64,000 nucleotides of DNA from Streptomyces sp. I6 (GTDB lineage Bacteria > Actinomycetota > Actinomycetes > Streptomycetales > Streptomycetaceae): the NCBI GenBank assembly GCA_003725745.1, contig RHDP01000001.1:737001-801000 (forward strand), written 5' to 3'. The stretch's first letter is position 1, and each line of letters opens with the position of its first letter. This document shows, one piece after another, positions 9,327-18,268 of the stretch. Both the position numbers and the translations under genes were made by a program. Below the pieces are notes generated by a model, which did not search any database, was not told the DNA's origin, and saw only the letters and a program-made list of their open reading frames with translations.

Positions 9327-9362
9327 GTCGCACGGATCGCACGGATCGCACGGGTCGCCCGG
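9327..9362. repeat. 9-bp tandem repeats (TCGCACGGA unit)
   Basis: Four imperfect 9-bp units just after the MFS stop. The 260-bp gap 9309-9568 otherwise holds GC-rich sequence and the unassigned promoter of the downstream permease. Confidence 0.7.
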
Positions 9363-9568
9363 CGGGGAGCGTCCGGCGCCGGCGCCGGACCTCCGGGCCT
9401 AGGGCTTCGCGGCGGGCCGAGGACCCTGACTTCCGCGCGCGGCCCAGGGACTTCGCGGCGGGCGGCGGCGCCCGGAGGGCACCACGGACCGCCCCGGCGG
9501 GAGGAGTCGGGACTCCCACGGCCTCGTACGATGGGCGCCGATCACCGCCCCTCTCACCTGGAGCCCGC

Positions 9569-10972
9569 ATGAACCTCGGCGTGCGCTGGAACCTGCACGG
9601 CGACGGACGAACCCCCGCTCCGGGAGCGGTCGTACGGCCCGACGAGCGCCTTTCGTGGCCGCGTACGGCGGGCCTCGGCGCCCAGCACGTGGTGGCCATG
9701 TTCGGGGCCTCGTTCGTGGCACCGGTGCTGATGGGCCTGGACCCCAACCTGGCCATCATGATGTCCGGGGTCGCGACCATGATCTTCCTGCTCGCGACCC
9801 GCGGCCGGATACCGAGCTATCTGGGCTGCTCGCTGTCGTTCGTGGGCGTGGCCGCGACCATCCGGGCCACCGGCGGCGACAGCGCCACCATCACCGGCGC
9901 GATCCTCGTGGTCGGCGTGGTGCTCTTCCTCGCGGGCCTCGCCGTGCGGCGCTTCGGCGCCCGGATCATCCACGCCGCGATGCCTCCGATCGTCACCGGC
10001 GCCGTGGTCATGCTCATCGGATTCAACCTGGCACCCGTCACGGCCGCGGTGTACTGGCCGCAGGACCAGTGGACCGCCCTGCTCACCATGCTGTTCACCG
10101 GGCTGGCCGTGGTGTGCCTGCGCGGCTTCTGGTCACGCGTCGCGATCTTCCTGGGGCTGGTCTTCGGGTACGGCGTCTCCTGGCTCCTCGACCGGGTCCT
10201 CGGGAAGATCCACTCTCCGGTGGGCGGCGCCGAGGCCGTCGACCACTGGCGGCTCGACCTGTCGGGCGTCGGGAAGGCCGAGTGGATCGGGCTCCCCGGC
10301 TTCCACGCCCCAGCGTTCGAGTGGTCGGCGATCCTGGTGGCGCTGCCCGTCGTCATCGCCCTGATCGCGGAGAACGCCGGCCATGTGAAGGCCGTGGGCG
10401 AGATGATCGGGGATCCGCTCGACGACAAGCTGGGCACGGCCATCGCCGCCGACGGCGCCGCGTCGATGCTCTCCAGCGCGGTGGGCGGACCGCCGAACAC
10501 CACGTACTCGGAGAACATCGGCGTCATGGCCGCCACCCGGGTGTACTCGACGGCCGCCTACTGGGCAGCCGCGCTCTTCGCGCTGCTCTTCGGCCTCTGC
10601 CCGAAGTTCGGTGCGGTCGTCGCCGCCATCCCGGGGGGCGTGCTCGGCGGCATCACGGTCATCCTGTACGGAATGATCGGCCTGCTCGGCGCGCAGATCT
10701 GGATCAACGCCAAGGTGGACCTGCGCAATCCGCTGAACCTCGTCCCGGCGGCAGCGGGCGTCATCATCGGCGTCGGCGGCGTCAGCCTGAAGTTCACCGA
10801 CAACTTCGAACTCGGCGGTATCGCCCTCGGCACCATCGTCGTCATCACCGGCTACCACGTGCTGCGCGCCTTCGCCCCCGCCCATATGAAGCCGCAGCAA
10901 CCGCTGCTGGACGCGGGCACCTCCGCGTACGACGAGGGCGAGGCCGGCCGTCAGCCGGTCGCCAGGTCGTAG
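9569..10972 (+). CDS. NCS2-family uracil/xanthine permease
   Basis: 467-residue cytoplasmic-membrane symporter of the nucleobase-cation (NCS2/UraA) family. Signatures include LGAQHVVAMFGASFVAPVL in the first helix, the PSYLGCSLSFVG region, and IALIAENAGHVKAVGEM, which corresponds to the substrate-binding ENxGH motif. GGPPNTTYSENIGVMAATRV is a family-specific loop. Uracil is the likeliest substrate by family, but specificity is not provable here. The stop overlaps the convergent GH6 gene by 22 bp. Confidence 0.88.
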   Translation: MNLGVRWNLHGDGRTPAPGAVVRPDERLSWPRTAGLGAQHVVAMFGASFVAPVLMGLDPNLAIMMSGVATMIFLLATRGRIPSYLGCSLSFVGVAATIRATGGDSATITGAILVVGVVLFLAGLAVRRFGARIIHAAMPPIVTGAVVMLIGFNLAPVTAAVYWPQDQWTALLTMLFTGLAVVCLRGFWSRVAIFLGLVFGYGVSWLLDRVLGKIHSPVGGAEAVDHWRLDLSGVGKAEWIGLPGFHAPAFEWSAILVALPVVIALIAENAGHVKAVGEMIGDPLDDKLGTAIAADGAASMLSSAVGGPPNTTYSENIGVMAATRVYSTAAYWAAALFALLFGLCPKFGAVVAAIPGGVLGGITVILYGMIGLLGAQIWINAKVDLRNPLNLVPAAAGVIIGVGGVSLKFTDNFELGGIALGTIVVITGYHVLRAFAPAHMKPQQPLLDAGTSAYDEGEAGRQPVARS

Positions 10973-12153
10973 GCGTAGTCCGGGGTGAAGGTGCCCGCGG
11001 CGCCCCTGCACCCGTCCGACTCCCCGGGCAGCTTGATCCACAGGTAGGCGTCGATCCGGGCCTCCCCCGTCTCGGTGGTCGGGGTGCGGCCGAGGGCGCG
11101 GCCGGGCGGATCGCACCAGGCGCCCTGCTCCGGCGCACCGTTGCCGTTGCGACTGGTGTCGATGACGGCGCCCAGTCCCGGGGGCCCGCCGAGGGCCTCC
11201 AGCACCCGGCGTGCGTAGCGCGCCTCGTCGCCGGTGCGGTGGAAGTTGGAGACGTTGGTGAAGATGCCGTCGCCGCTCGTGGCGGCGCCCGCGGCACGCA
11301 GTTCGGCCGCCTGCTTCGCCGCCGGGTGCCACCCCGAGTGGCCGGCGTCGAAGTACACCCTCGCCCGCGGGTTGGCCGCCTTCATGGTGCGCGCCGCCCG
11401 GGCCAGCGAGGCGTAGCGGGCCGCCCGGAGGCCGTCGGACAGACAGCCCGAGAGCGCGATCGAGTCGGGTTCGAGGATCACGACGACCGGTTCGCCGCCG
11501 AGGCCGGCGGCGAACTCCCTCGTCCAGGCGTCGTACGCGGCCAGATCCGGCGCGCCGCCCTGGGAGGCGCCGCCGCAGTCCCGGTCCGGGATCGCGTACG
11601 GCACCAGCACCGGCACCCGGCCCGCCGCGGCCGCGGCCGCGGTCACCGCCCGTACCTCGCCCCTGATCCGGCCGGGGTCGTGCTCCGGAAACCAGACCGC
11701 GGCGGGGTGCGCGGCGATCCGTGACTCGATCAGCGGCCTGCGGGGGTCGTCACGGTGCTTGCGCACCCAGTCCAGGACCTGGGACCGCGGATGGAGGTGA
11801 AGCCGGCCGGCGGCGTCCGGCGGTTCGGTGCGCGGTGCCGGGCGGCTCGCCGGCGACGCGGGGGCGGGAGCCGCCGACCGCTCGGGAGAAGGCGGCGGCC
11901 CGGGCGGTTCCGCCGGTTCCGCCGGCACGGACGGCGGGTGGCTCGGGCGGGCGGGCAGCGGGACGGTCACGGGCGAACTCCTCACCTCGGGCCGCGCCGT
12001 GTCGTCCTCGCCGCCGCCTCCGACGGCCGACATCAGTCCGGCGACGGCTCCCAGCGCCACCACCGCGGAGGCCGCCGTGGTCATGACGCCGCGGCCGGCC
12101 GCGAGGCGCCGCCCGTTCCGTTCCGCCCGGCACCGATCGCGTACGACTGGCAT
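10951..12153 (-). CDS. Glycoside hydrolase family 6 protein, membrane-anchored or secreted
   Basis: 400 residues. An Arg-rich N-terminus precedes a hydrophobic segment (about residues 25-50) that may be an uncleaved anchor or signal peptide. A Pro-rich linker of about 60 residues follows, then a GH6 (cellulase / cellobiohydrolase) catalytic domain. GH6 signatures are IPDRDCGGASQGG, VVVILEPDSIA with the active-site Asp, YFDAGHSGWH and DTSRNGNG. No carbohydrate-binding module is visible. The ATG at 12151-12153 follows GGAGGGGAG. Standard activity would be beta-1,4-glucan hydrolysis, with the true substrate unknown. Confidence 0.87.
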   Translation of the reverse strand: MPVVRDRCRAERNGRRLAAGRGVMTTAASAVVALGAVAGLMSAVGGGGEDDTARPEVRSSPVTVPLPARPSHPPSVPAEPAEPPGPPPSPERSAAPAPASPASRPAPRTEPPDAAGRLHLHPRSQVLDWVRKHRDDPRRPLIESRIAAHPAAVWFPEHDPGRIRGEVRAVTAAAAAAGRVPVLVPYAIPDRDCGGASQGGAPDLAAYDAWTREFAAGLGGEPVVVILEPDSIALSGCLSDGLRAARYASLARAARTMKAANPRARVYFDAGHSGWHPAAKQAAELRAAGAATSGDGIFTNVSNFHRTGDEARYARRVLEALGGPPGLGAVIDTSRNGNGAPEQGAWCDPPGRALGRTPTTETGEARIDAYLWIKLPGESDGCRGAAGTFTPDYAYDLATG

Positions 12154-12262
12154 GCGCTGTACTCCCCTCCCCCTGGCCGCCGCGTCCGTGGCGTTCCCCC
12201 GTTCCGGGGACACCTGCCGCCGGGCGGTGCGTGTCCGAGCCTATGCCTGGGACGCTGCCCCC

Positions 12263-12967
12263 ATGGCGAAGATCGCACAGTACGCGGCGGGCGGCGAGGC
12301 GCACCGTGCGCCGGTCGGCACGGTGCTGGCCCGGATGCGGGCGTTCCGCTCCGGCTGGCCGGTGGACGACGGGATCGCGGTGTTCAACCGCGTGTACCTG
12401 GCCGTCACGGAGGAACTGGGCCGGCGCATCGACCGGGGCGAGTTCCCCGACCGCAGGTCGGCCGTCACCCTGCAGGTTCTCTTCGCCGAGCGCTACCTGG
12501 CGGCAGTGGACACGGTGACCGCGGGCGGCCGGGCGCCGGCCTGCTGGCGTCCGCTGTTCCAGCTCCGCCGTCATCCCGGGGTACGCCCGCTGCAGTTCGC
12601 GCTGGCCGGGATCAATGCGCACATCGGGCACGACCTCGGGCTGGCGGTCGTGGACACCTGCCGTACGCTCGACTGCCGGCCGACGGACCTCGAAGGGGAC
12701 TTCGACCGCGTGGGTGAGATCCTCACGATGCTGGAGGAGCGCATCCGCGAGGATCTGATGCCCGGCCCCGATCTGCTGGAGATCGCCGATCCGCTCACCC
12801 ATCTGCTCGGCTCGTGGAGCCTGGAGCGGGCCCGCGACGGCGCCTGGTCGGCGGCGCGGCTGCTCTGGGGGCTACGCGGACTCCCCGCGCTCGCTGCGGA
12901 GTTCACGGAACGGCTGGACGCCGGGGTGGGCCTGGTCGGACGCTGCCTGCTCACTCCGCTGCGCTGA
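12263..12967 (+). CDS. DUF5995 family protein
   Basis: 234 residues, soluble, with no signal peptide. Patterns such as DGIAVFNRVYLAVTEELG, RHPGVRPLQFALAGINAHI and HDLGLAVVDTC match the actinobacterial DUF5995 family, whose function is unknown. Conserved His and Asp residues suggest a metal or catalytic site, but this is a guess. ATG at 12263. It is divergent from the GH6 gene, with only about 110 bp between, and stands alone on its strand. Confidence 0.75.
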   Translation: MAKIAQYAAGGEAHRAPVGTVLARMRAFRSGWPVDDGIAVFNRVYLAVTEELGRRIDRGEFPDRRSAVTLQVLFAERYLAAVDTVTAGGRAPACWRPLFQLRRHPGVRPLQFALAGINAHIGHDLGLAVVDTCRTLDCRPTDLEGDFDRVGEILTMLEERIREDLMPGPDLLEIADPLTHLLGSWSLERARDGAWSAARLLWGLRGLPALAAEFTERLDAGVGLVGRCLLTPLR

Positions 12968-13043
12968 CGGGCAGGACCGGACCGGGCCCGGTCGGACGCC
13001 GCCTGCTCACTCCGCCGCGCCGCAGGACAGGACCGGACCGGGG
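12934..13043. repeat. 56-bp-period tandem duplication of a gene's 3' end
   Basis: About 54 bp spanning the last codons and stop of the DUF5995 gene (from 12934) recurs almost exactly from 12990 to about 13043 outside the gene. The second copy has a few substitutions (CTG to CCG). This is a simple slippage-type duplication. Confidence 0.85.
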
Positions 13044-13067
13044 ATCCGGCCCCGGCGTGCGGACGGG

Positions 13068-13102
13068 GCCGCCGCCGGCCGGGGTTCCTGGCCGGCGGCG
13101 GC
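13068..13102. terminator. Strong hairpin between convergent genes
   Basis: Perfect 13-bp stem (13068-13080 with 13090-13102, GC only) and a 9-base loop between the convergent DUF5995 and davB genes. It could serve both directions. No T tract. The rest of 12968-13283 contains the duplicated 3' end and no gene. Confidence 0.75.
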
Positions 13103-13283
13103 TGAGGTGACCTCCCGGGGCCGGCCGGATCGCGGTCGGCGGCGGGGGTGCGTTCAGGAGGACCCGCGGGTGCGGGTCCCGGACCGGGGCGGGCAGGAGC
13201 ATCGTGGAAGCCACGTCACCTCCCTCACCGCCGGCCGTCGGGGAGTCGGGGGTTGCCCGAGGGCGGCCTCCCCGAATGCCCCC

Positions 13284-14977
13284 TCAGTCCTCGGGAAGCT
13301 CCACCGGGGCGATCTCGTCGAAGACGTCACCCGGGCCCGGGTTGGTGGCGTCGGTGGCGCCGCCGAGGTGGTGCATCACGCCCCACACGGCGTTGAGCGC
13401 CGTCTGCACCGCGCCCTCGGCCCAGCCCGCCGTCCACGAGATGTCGTCGCCGGCGAGGAAGATGCCGCGCTTGCCCTCGGGCAGCCGGTCCTGCATGAAA
13501 TGGGTGAACAGCCGCCGCTGGTAGCGGTAGTGGCCCGGCAGGTTGGCCTTGAACGCGCCCATGAAGTAGGGCTCGTCCTCCCAGGACACGGTCACCGGGT
13601 TGCCGATGACGTGCTTGCGGATGTCGACCTTCGGATAGATCTCGCCGAGCGACTTCAGCATGACCTCCATGCGCTCGCTCGCCGACAGTGGCAGCCACTT
13701 CAGGCTGTCGTCGCACCAGGTGTAGGAGAGGCAGATGACGGCGGGCTTGTCCGGGCCGTCGTCCAGCAGATAGGTGCCGCGCGTCATCCGGTCGGTGAGC
13801 GTCATCGACATGACGTCGCGGCCGGTCTGCTCGTCCTTGTCCAGCCAGAACGGCCGGTCCACCGGCACGAACAGCTTGGACGACTCCATGTAGTGCGTGC
13901 GCTCCATCGCCGTCCAGTGGTCGATGGGGAACAGCGAGTCGTCGCAGGCGATCTTGGAGAGCAGCATCCAGGACTGCGCGGTGAAGATCGCCGCCTGGTA
14001 GGTGCGGATGTCGCCGGAGGCGTCCGTGACGGTGATGCGGTTGCCCGCGGTGCGGTGCAGCCGGGTCACGGCGGGCCGGGGCTCCCCGCCCGCGTGCAGC
14101 GTGGCGAGCGAGGTGCCGTACGCCCAGTGCGTGATCTTCTCCGGCGTGCGCTCCCAGAGGCGCAGCGGCAGCTGCTGGGAGCCGCCGACGATGCCGCGGT
14201 GGTGGTCGTCGGCCTCGGTGTAGACGACGCGGAGGATCTCCAGGATGGAGTTGGGGAAGTCGGTGTCCCAGCCGCCGGTGCCGAAGCCGACCTGGCCGAA
14301 GATCTCGCGGTGCCGGAAGGACCTGAAGGCCTCGGAGTCGCAGAGGAAGCCGTAGAAGGTCTGGTTGTCGAGCTTCTCTACGAGCTTCGCCCAGATCTCG
14401 CGGATCCGCGGGACGTCGCGCTCGCGCATGGCGCGGTTCATGTCGGAGAAGTCCGCGCCCTCCTCCAGGCAGTCGTTCCAGGCCTTCGCGACGTCGCGGT
14501 ACACCTGCGGCAGGTCGTCGATCGTCTGCGCGTAGTGCGACTCGCCCTTGAGGTCGACGACGGTCGAGGGGTGGCCTCGGCGAGCGGGTTGGGGAAGGGC
14601 CGGGTCTCCAGCCCCACCAGGTCGATGTAGTGCTGCAGCGCGGTCGAGGAGGGCGGGAAGCGCATGGCGCCCATCTCGGCGGTGAGCGACGGGTCGCAGC
14701 CCTCGAAGCCCACCGTGCGCAGCCGGCCGCCGATCTGGTCCGCCTCGTAGACGACCGGCTTGAGTCCCATCTTCATCAGCTCGTACGCGGCGACGATGCC
14801 GGAGAGGCCGCCGCCGATGACCGCGACCTCCGTGCCGTGCTCGGTCGCGGGTATCTGTCCCAGGCCCGCCGGGTGCGCGAGGAAGTCGTCGTAGGCGTAG
14901 GGGAAGTCCGGCCCGAACATGGTGATGGGCGGCTGCGCGCCGGTGTGCGGGACGGAGGTGGGCACCGTGGACGTCAT
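13284..14977 (-). CDS. davB: Lysine 2-monooxygenase-like flavoprotein (one apparent frameshift)
   Basis: Flavin monoamine-oxidase-family enzyme. The N-terminal FAD-binding segment is EVAVIGGGLSGIVAAYELMK followed by GGRLRT. The start (TMFGPDFPYAYDDFLAHPAG), the GQVGFGTGGWDTDFPNS region and the C-terminal AGDDISWTAGWAEGAVQT closely match Pseudomonas DavB as I recall it. DavB oxidatively decarboxylates L-lysine to 5-aminovaleramide. The frame breaks at the GGGG run near 14568-14571; one base gives 564 residues, DavB length. It lies 34 bp after davA, the amidase for its product, which strongly supports the lysine assignment over a generic amine oxidase. Confidence 0.85.
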
Positions 14978-15011
14978 GGGTGTTGCTCCTGGTGTGGCGG
15001 GGCGGGAGGTC

Positions 15012-15824
15012 TCAGCGTGCGAGCGGCCCGTACAGGCCGGGGCGGCGGTCGCGCAGATAGGGGTTGTCGGCGCGGGAGGCCGCCAGCAGATCCGGGTCGG
15101 CGTCGCCGGCCACCAGCTCCTCTCCGTGGCCGGCGCGGGCCCGGACGATGCCGTCGGGGCCGGCGAGGCAGCTCAGCCCGGCGAAGTCGAACTCGCCTTC
15201 GAGGCCGGTGCGGTTGGCGTACGCCACGTACATCTGGCCCTCGAAGGCGCGGACCGGGAGGAGCTTCTCGGCGACGAACCGGAAGGGGTTCATCAGCGCG
15301 GTCGGCACCACCAGCAGGTCCGTGTCCGCCAGGGCGTGGGCGCGGACGTTCTCCGGGAACTCGACGTCGTAGCAGATCAGCAGCCCGACCCGGAGGCCGC
15401 CGAGTTCGGCCTGGACGACCGGCTCGTCGCCGGGGGTGAACCACTCCTTCTCGAAGCAGCCGAAGAGGTGGGTCTTGCGGTAGTTCGCGAGGCGCGCGCC
15501 ACCGGGACCGACCAGCTGCGCCGCGTTGTACACGGCCCCCGAGTCGCCGCCGGTGCCGCGCTCCGGGTAGCCGTAGGCGACGGCGATCCCGTGGCGGGCG
15601 GCGATCGCGGCGACGGCCCGGGCAGAGGCGCCGTCGGCGGTCTCGGCGAGGCGGTGCACGTCGGCGCCGATCGCGTACCCGGTGAGGAACATCTCCGGTG
15701 CGACGAGCAGGCCGGCACCCTCGGCGGCGGCCCGGGCCGCGTGGGTGTCGAGGATCTCGAGGTTCTTCGCGATGTCGCCGGGGGTCCCGGAGCTCTGGAG
15801 CAGGGCTGTGCGCAGCGGCGGCAT
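15012..15824 (-). CDS. davA: 5-aminovaleramidase (nitrilase superfamily)
   Basis: 270 residues of the carbon-nitrogen hydrolase fold with the Glu-Lys-Cys triad visible in VAPEMFLTGY, NYRKTHLFG and LLICYDVEFPEN. YGYPERG and the overall length match DavA, which hydrolyses 5-aminovaleramide to 5-aminovalerate. It is first in a two-gene operon with davB. ATG at 15822-15824. Alone it could be any aliphatic amidase; the DavB-like neighbour makes DavA the best call. Confidence 0.83.
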   Translation of the reverse strand: MPPLRTALLQSSGTPGDIAKNLEILDTHAARAAAEGAGLLVAPEMFLTGYAIGADVHRLAETADGASARAVAAIAARHGIAVAYGYPERGTGGDSGAVYNAAQLVGPGGARLANYRKTHLFGCFEKEWFTPGDEPVVQAELGGLRVGLLICYDVEFPENVRAHALADTDLLVVPTALMNPFRFVAEKLLPVRAFEGQMYVAYANRTGLEGEFDFAGLSCLAGPDGIVRARAGHGEELVAGDADPDLLAASRADNPYLRDRRPGLYGPLAR

Positions 15825-15908
15825 GGACCTACCTCGGAAGGAGTGGGTGAGGTGTCGGGGAGACGTCAGAAACCGTACGTTCCGGCCAACCACCGGGACA
15901 AGGCGGGA

Positions 15909-15971
15909 CCGTTGCGTTCGGAGACTCGATCCGTTGCGTGCATCCGGGGTGCATCGGTGATTCGTTGCACC
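15909..15971. promoter_or_regulatory. Candidate Lrp operator upstream of davA
   Basis: Contains CGTTGCGTTC (15909-15918), CGTTGCGTGC (15932-15941) and CGTTGCACC (15963-15971), about 85-150 bp upstream of davA. The last two recur in the same order and with about the same 30-bp spacing upstream of the amino-acid permease. Likely binding sites for the Lrp/AsnC protein encoded between the operons; inferred. Confidence 0.6.
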
Positions 15972-16013
15972 ACGGCACTCGGCCCCCTGCGCTTCCCGGC
16001 GGCGGCCGTCTCC

Positions 16014-16093
16014 CGGCGCGGGAGGCGGCACCGGCGCGGGAGGCGGCACCGGCGCGGGAGGCGGCACCGGCGGGGGGTGCGGCACCGGCGGGG
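16014..16093. repeat. 18-bp tandem repeats
   Basis: Three to four copies of an 18-bp unit (GGCGCGGGAGGCGGCACC), the last degenerate, in the 326-bp gap between davA and the Lrp gene. The gap also holds the candidate operator. No gene seen. Confidence 0.85.
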
Positions 16094-16127
16094 CATGCCT
16101 GCCAGCGGGTCGGGCCGCTGACCCGGA

Positions 16128-16169
16128 GATCGGGCCGGTGCCCCCGAGGATCAGGCCGGTGCCCCCGAG
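16128..16169. repeat. 21-bp tandem duplication at the 3' end of the Lrp gene
   Basis: Two adjacent 21-bp copies (16128-16148 and 16149-16169) differ at one base. The second contains the stop codon of the Lrp gene, so the duplication straddles the gene end. Confidence 0.85.
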
Positions 16170-16606
16170 GAGAACCGCCTGAGCAGGGGCGACAGCACCA
16201 GGACCGACTTGGTCCGCTCCACGAAGGGCTCGCCGGCGATCCGTTCCAGGACACGCTCGAAGTGGCGCATGTCCGAGGCGAAGACCTGGACGATCGCGTC
16301 CGCCTCACCGGTGACGGTGGACGCGGACGCCACTTCCGGGTACCGCTCGAGGCCGCGCTTGATGGTCTCGGGCGAGGTGTTGCTGCGTGCGTGGATCTCG
16401 ATGAAGCCCTCGGTCTCCCAGCCCATCGCGCCCGGGTCGACGCGGACCGTGAAGCCGGTGATGACCCCGTCCGCCCGGAGCCTGTCCACGCGCCGCTTGA
16501 CGGCGGGCGCGGACAGGCCGACGAGCGAACCGATGTCGGCGTAGGAACGGCGGGCGTCCTCGGCGAGGGCGTGGACGATGCGTTCGTCGAGATCGTTCAG
16601 TCGCAC
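16151..16606 (-). CDS. Lrp/AsnC-family transcriptional regulator
   Basis: 151 residues. The N-terminal helix-turn-helix is at about residues 3-50 (LNDLDERIVHALAEDARRSY, then IGSLVGLSAPAVKRRVDRLR). A RAM/effector domain follows, with VASASTVTGEADAIVQVFA. GTG start at 16604-16606. It lies 10 bp downstream of an amino-acid permease and next to davA-davB. As feast/famine regulators usually sense the amino acid they manage, lysine or an intermediate is the likely effector. That is inference. Confidence 0.88.
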   Translation of the reverse strand: MRLNDLDERIVHALAEDARRSYADIGSLVGLSAPAVKRRVDRLRADGVITGFTVRVDPGAMGWETEGFIEIHARSNTSPETIKRGLERYPEVASASTVTGEADAIVQVFASDMRHFERVLERIAGEPFVERTKSVLVLSPLLRRFSSGAPA

Positions 16607-16616
16607 GGGGGGTGGA

Positions 16617-18089
16617 TCACTTCTCTGCTGTTGCCATCCGGGAGCGGCGAAGGCCGTACAGGAAGTAGAACACGAGCCCGGCCGCCATCCAGCCAGCGAA
16701 CCACACCCAGGTGACACCCGGGAGGCTGAGCATCATGTAGGCGCAGAAGAGGAAGCCCAGGATCGGGGTGACCGGGAAGAGCATCACCTTGAAGGTGCGG
16801 TCCATGTCCGGGCGCTTCCACCGGAGGATGACCACGGCGACGTTGACCAGGGCGAAGGCGAAGAGGGTGCCGATGCTCGTGGCGTTCGCCAGTTCGCCGA
16901 GCGGGATGAAGGCCGCCAGGACACCGCAGAACAGCGAGACGATCACGGTGTTGGCCCGCGGGGCTCCGGTCTTCTCGTTCACCTTGGCGAAGACCTTGGG
17001 GACCAGGCCGTCGCGGGACATCGCGAACAGGATGCGGGTCTGTCCGTACAGCACGGCGAAGACGACGCTGGCGATCGCGACGACGGCACCGGCGGCGAGC
17101 ACCACACCCCAGAAGCTCTGGCCCGTGACGTCCTTCATGATCTGGGCGAGCGTCGCCTCGGTGCCCTCGAAGTCCTGCCACGGCATGGCGCCGACGGCGA
17201 CCAGGGCGACGAGGCAGTAGAGCACCGTGACGATCAGCAGCGACAGCATGATCGCCCGCGGGAGGTCCTTCTTCGGGTTCTTCGCCTCCTCACCGGCGGT
17301 GGAGGCGGCGTCGAAGCCGATGTACGAGAAGAAGAGCGTGGCCGCGGCGGCGCTGATGCCGGTGACGCCGAGCGGGGCGAGCGGGGCGTAGTTGCCGGCC
17401 TTGATGCCCAGGAAGCCGATGCCGATGAAGAGCAGCAGCGTCACGATCTTGACGGCGACCATGACGGTGTTGACCCGTGCGCTCTCCTTGGCACCGCCCA
17501 TCAGGAAGACCATGGCGAGCAGCACGACGACGAGCGCGGGGAGGTTGATGAACCCGCCCTCGCCGACCGGAGCGGAGACGGCGTCCGGGATCGTCACCCC
17601 GATCGTGCCGTCGAGCAGTTCGTTGAGGTACTCGCCCCAGCCGACGGCGACGGCCGCGACGGAGACGCCGTACTCCAGCACCAGGCACCAGCCGCAGACC
17701 CAGGCGACCAGTTCGCCCATCGTGGCGTACGAGTACGAGTACGACGAGCCGGACACCGGGACGGAGCCGGCGAGCTCGGCGTACGACAGGGCAGAGAACA
17801 GGGCGGTCAGCCCGGCGACGACGAAGGAGATCGCGACGGCCGGGCCGGCCAGCGGGGTGGCCTCCCCGAGCACGACGAAGATGCCGGTACCGAGAGTGGC
17901 ACCGACGCTGATCATGGTCAGCTGCCACATGGTGAGCGAGCGGCGGAGCGTGCCGCCCTCGCCCTGGCCGCCCTCGGCGACGAGCTGCTCGACCGGCTTG
18001 CGCCGCATCAGACGGCTGCCGAGGCCCTGGGCGGGGCCCCCGGGGTCCCTCTGGGGAGTGACGGGGGGCGCTGCGCCGTGGTCCAACAC
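16617..18089 (-). CDS. APC-family amino-acid permease
   Basis: 490-residue membrane protein of the cationic amino-acid transporter type, with 12-14 helices. Landmarks are SVGATLGTGIFVVLGEAT (the conserved GxGIF loop), PVSGSSYSYSYATMGELVAW, and FFSYIGFDAASTAGEEAKNPKKDLPRA. The CAT-like GFDAxxxxxEE motif fits lysine/arginine-type substrates, in keeping with the DavBA neighbours. GTG start at 18087-18089, AAGGAG upstream. It is the first gene of an operon with the Lrp regulator. Confidence 0.87.
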   Translation of the reverse strand: MLDHGAAPPVTPQRDPGGPAQGLGSRLMRRKPVEQLVAEGGQGEGGTLRRSLTMWQLTMISVGATLGTGIFVVLGEATPLAGPAVAISFVVAGLTALFSALSYAELAGSVPVSGSSYSYSYATMGELVAWVCGWCLVLEYGVSVAAVAVGWGEYLNELLDGTIGVTIPDAVSAPVGEGGFINLPALVVVLLAMVFLMGGAKESARVNTVMVAVKIVTLLLFIGIGFLGIKAGNYAPLAPLGVTGISAAAATLFFSYIGFDAASTAGEEAKNPKKDLPRAIMLSLLIVTVLYCLVALVAVGAMPWQDFEGTEATLAQIMKDVTGQSFWGVVLAAGAVVAIASVVFAVLYGQTRILFAMSRDGLVPKVFAKVNEKTGAPRANTVIVSLFCGVLAAFIPLGELANATSIGTLFAFALVNVAVVILRWKRPDMDRTFKVMLFPVTPILGFLFCAYMMLSLPGVTWVWFAGWMAAGLVFYFLYGLRRSRMATAEK

Positions 18090-18268
18090 TGGGGAGGCTC
18101 CTTATCGCTGCCTGTCGCTGCTGGCGGTGAGGCGGCGACCACGGCGGCCCGGCGCGGGCGCGGCTGAGGGCAGCCCGGAGCGCGGGGGATCGCCGAGCAG
18201 GCGGTCCCCGCCACTCCACGTACAGGCAGGACCCTACGAGGTGGACGTTCCCGACCGTAATGCATGAG

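Noticed and set aside
9319-9780. Minus-strand open frames around the uracil permease start.
   Set aside because: Overlap a clear transporter gene and short tandem repeats; no homology-like pattern.
16014-16093. Short tandem array as a CRISPR.
   Set aside because: Units are contiguous 18-mers without spacers and no cas genes are present.
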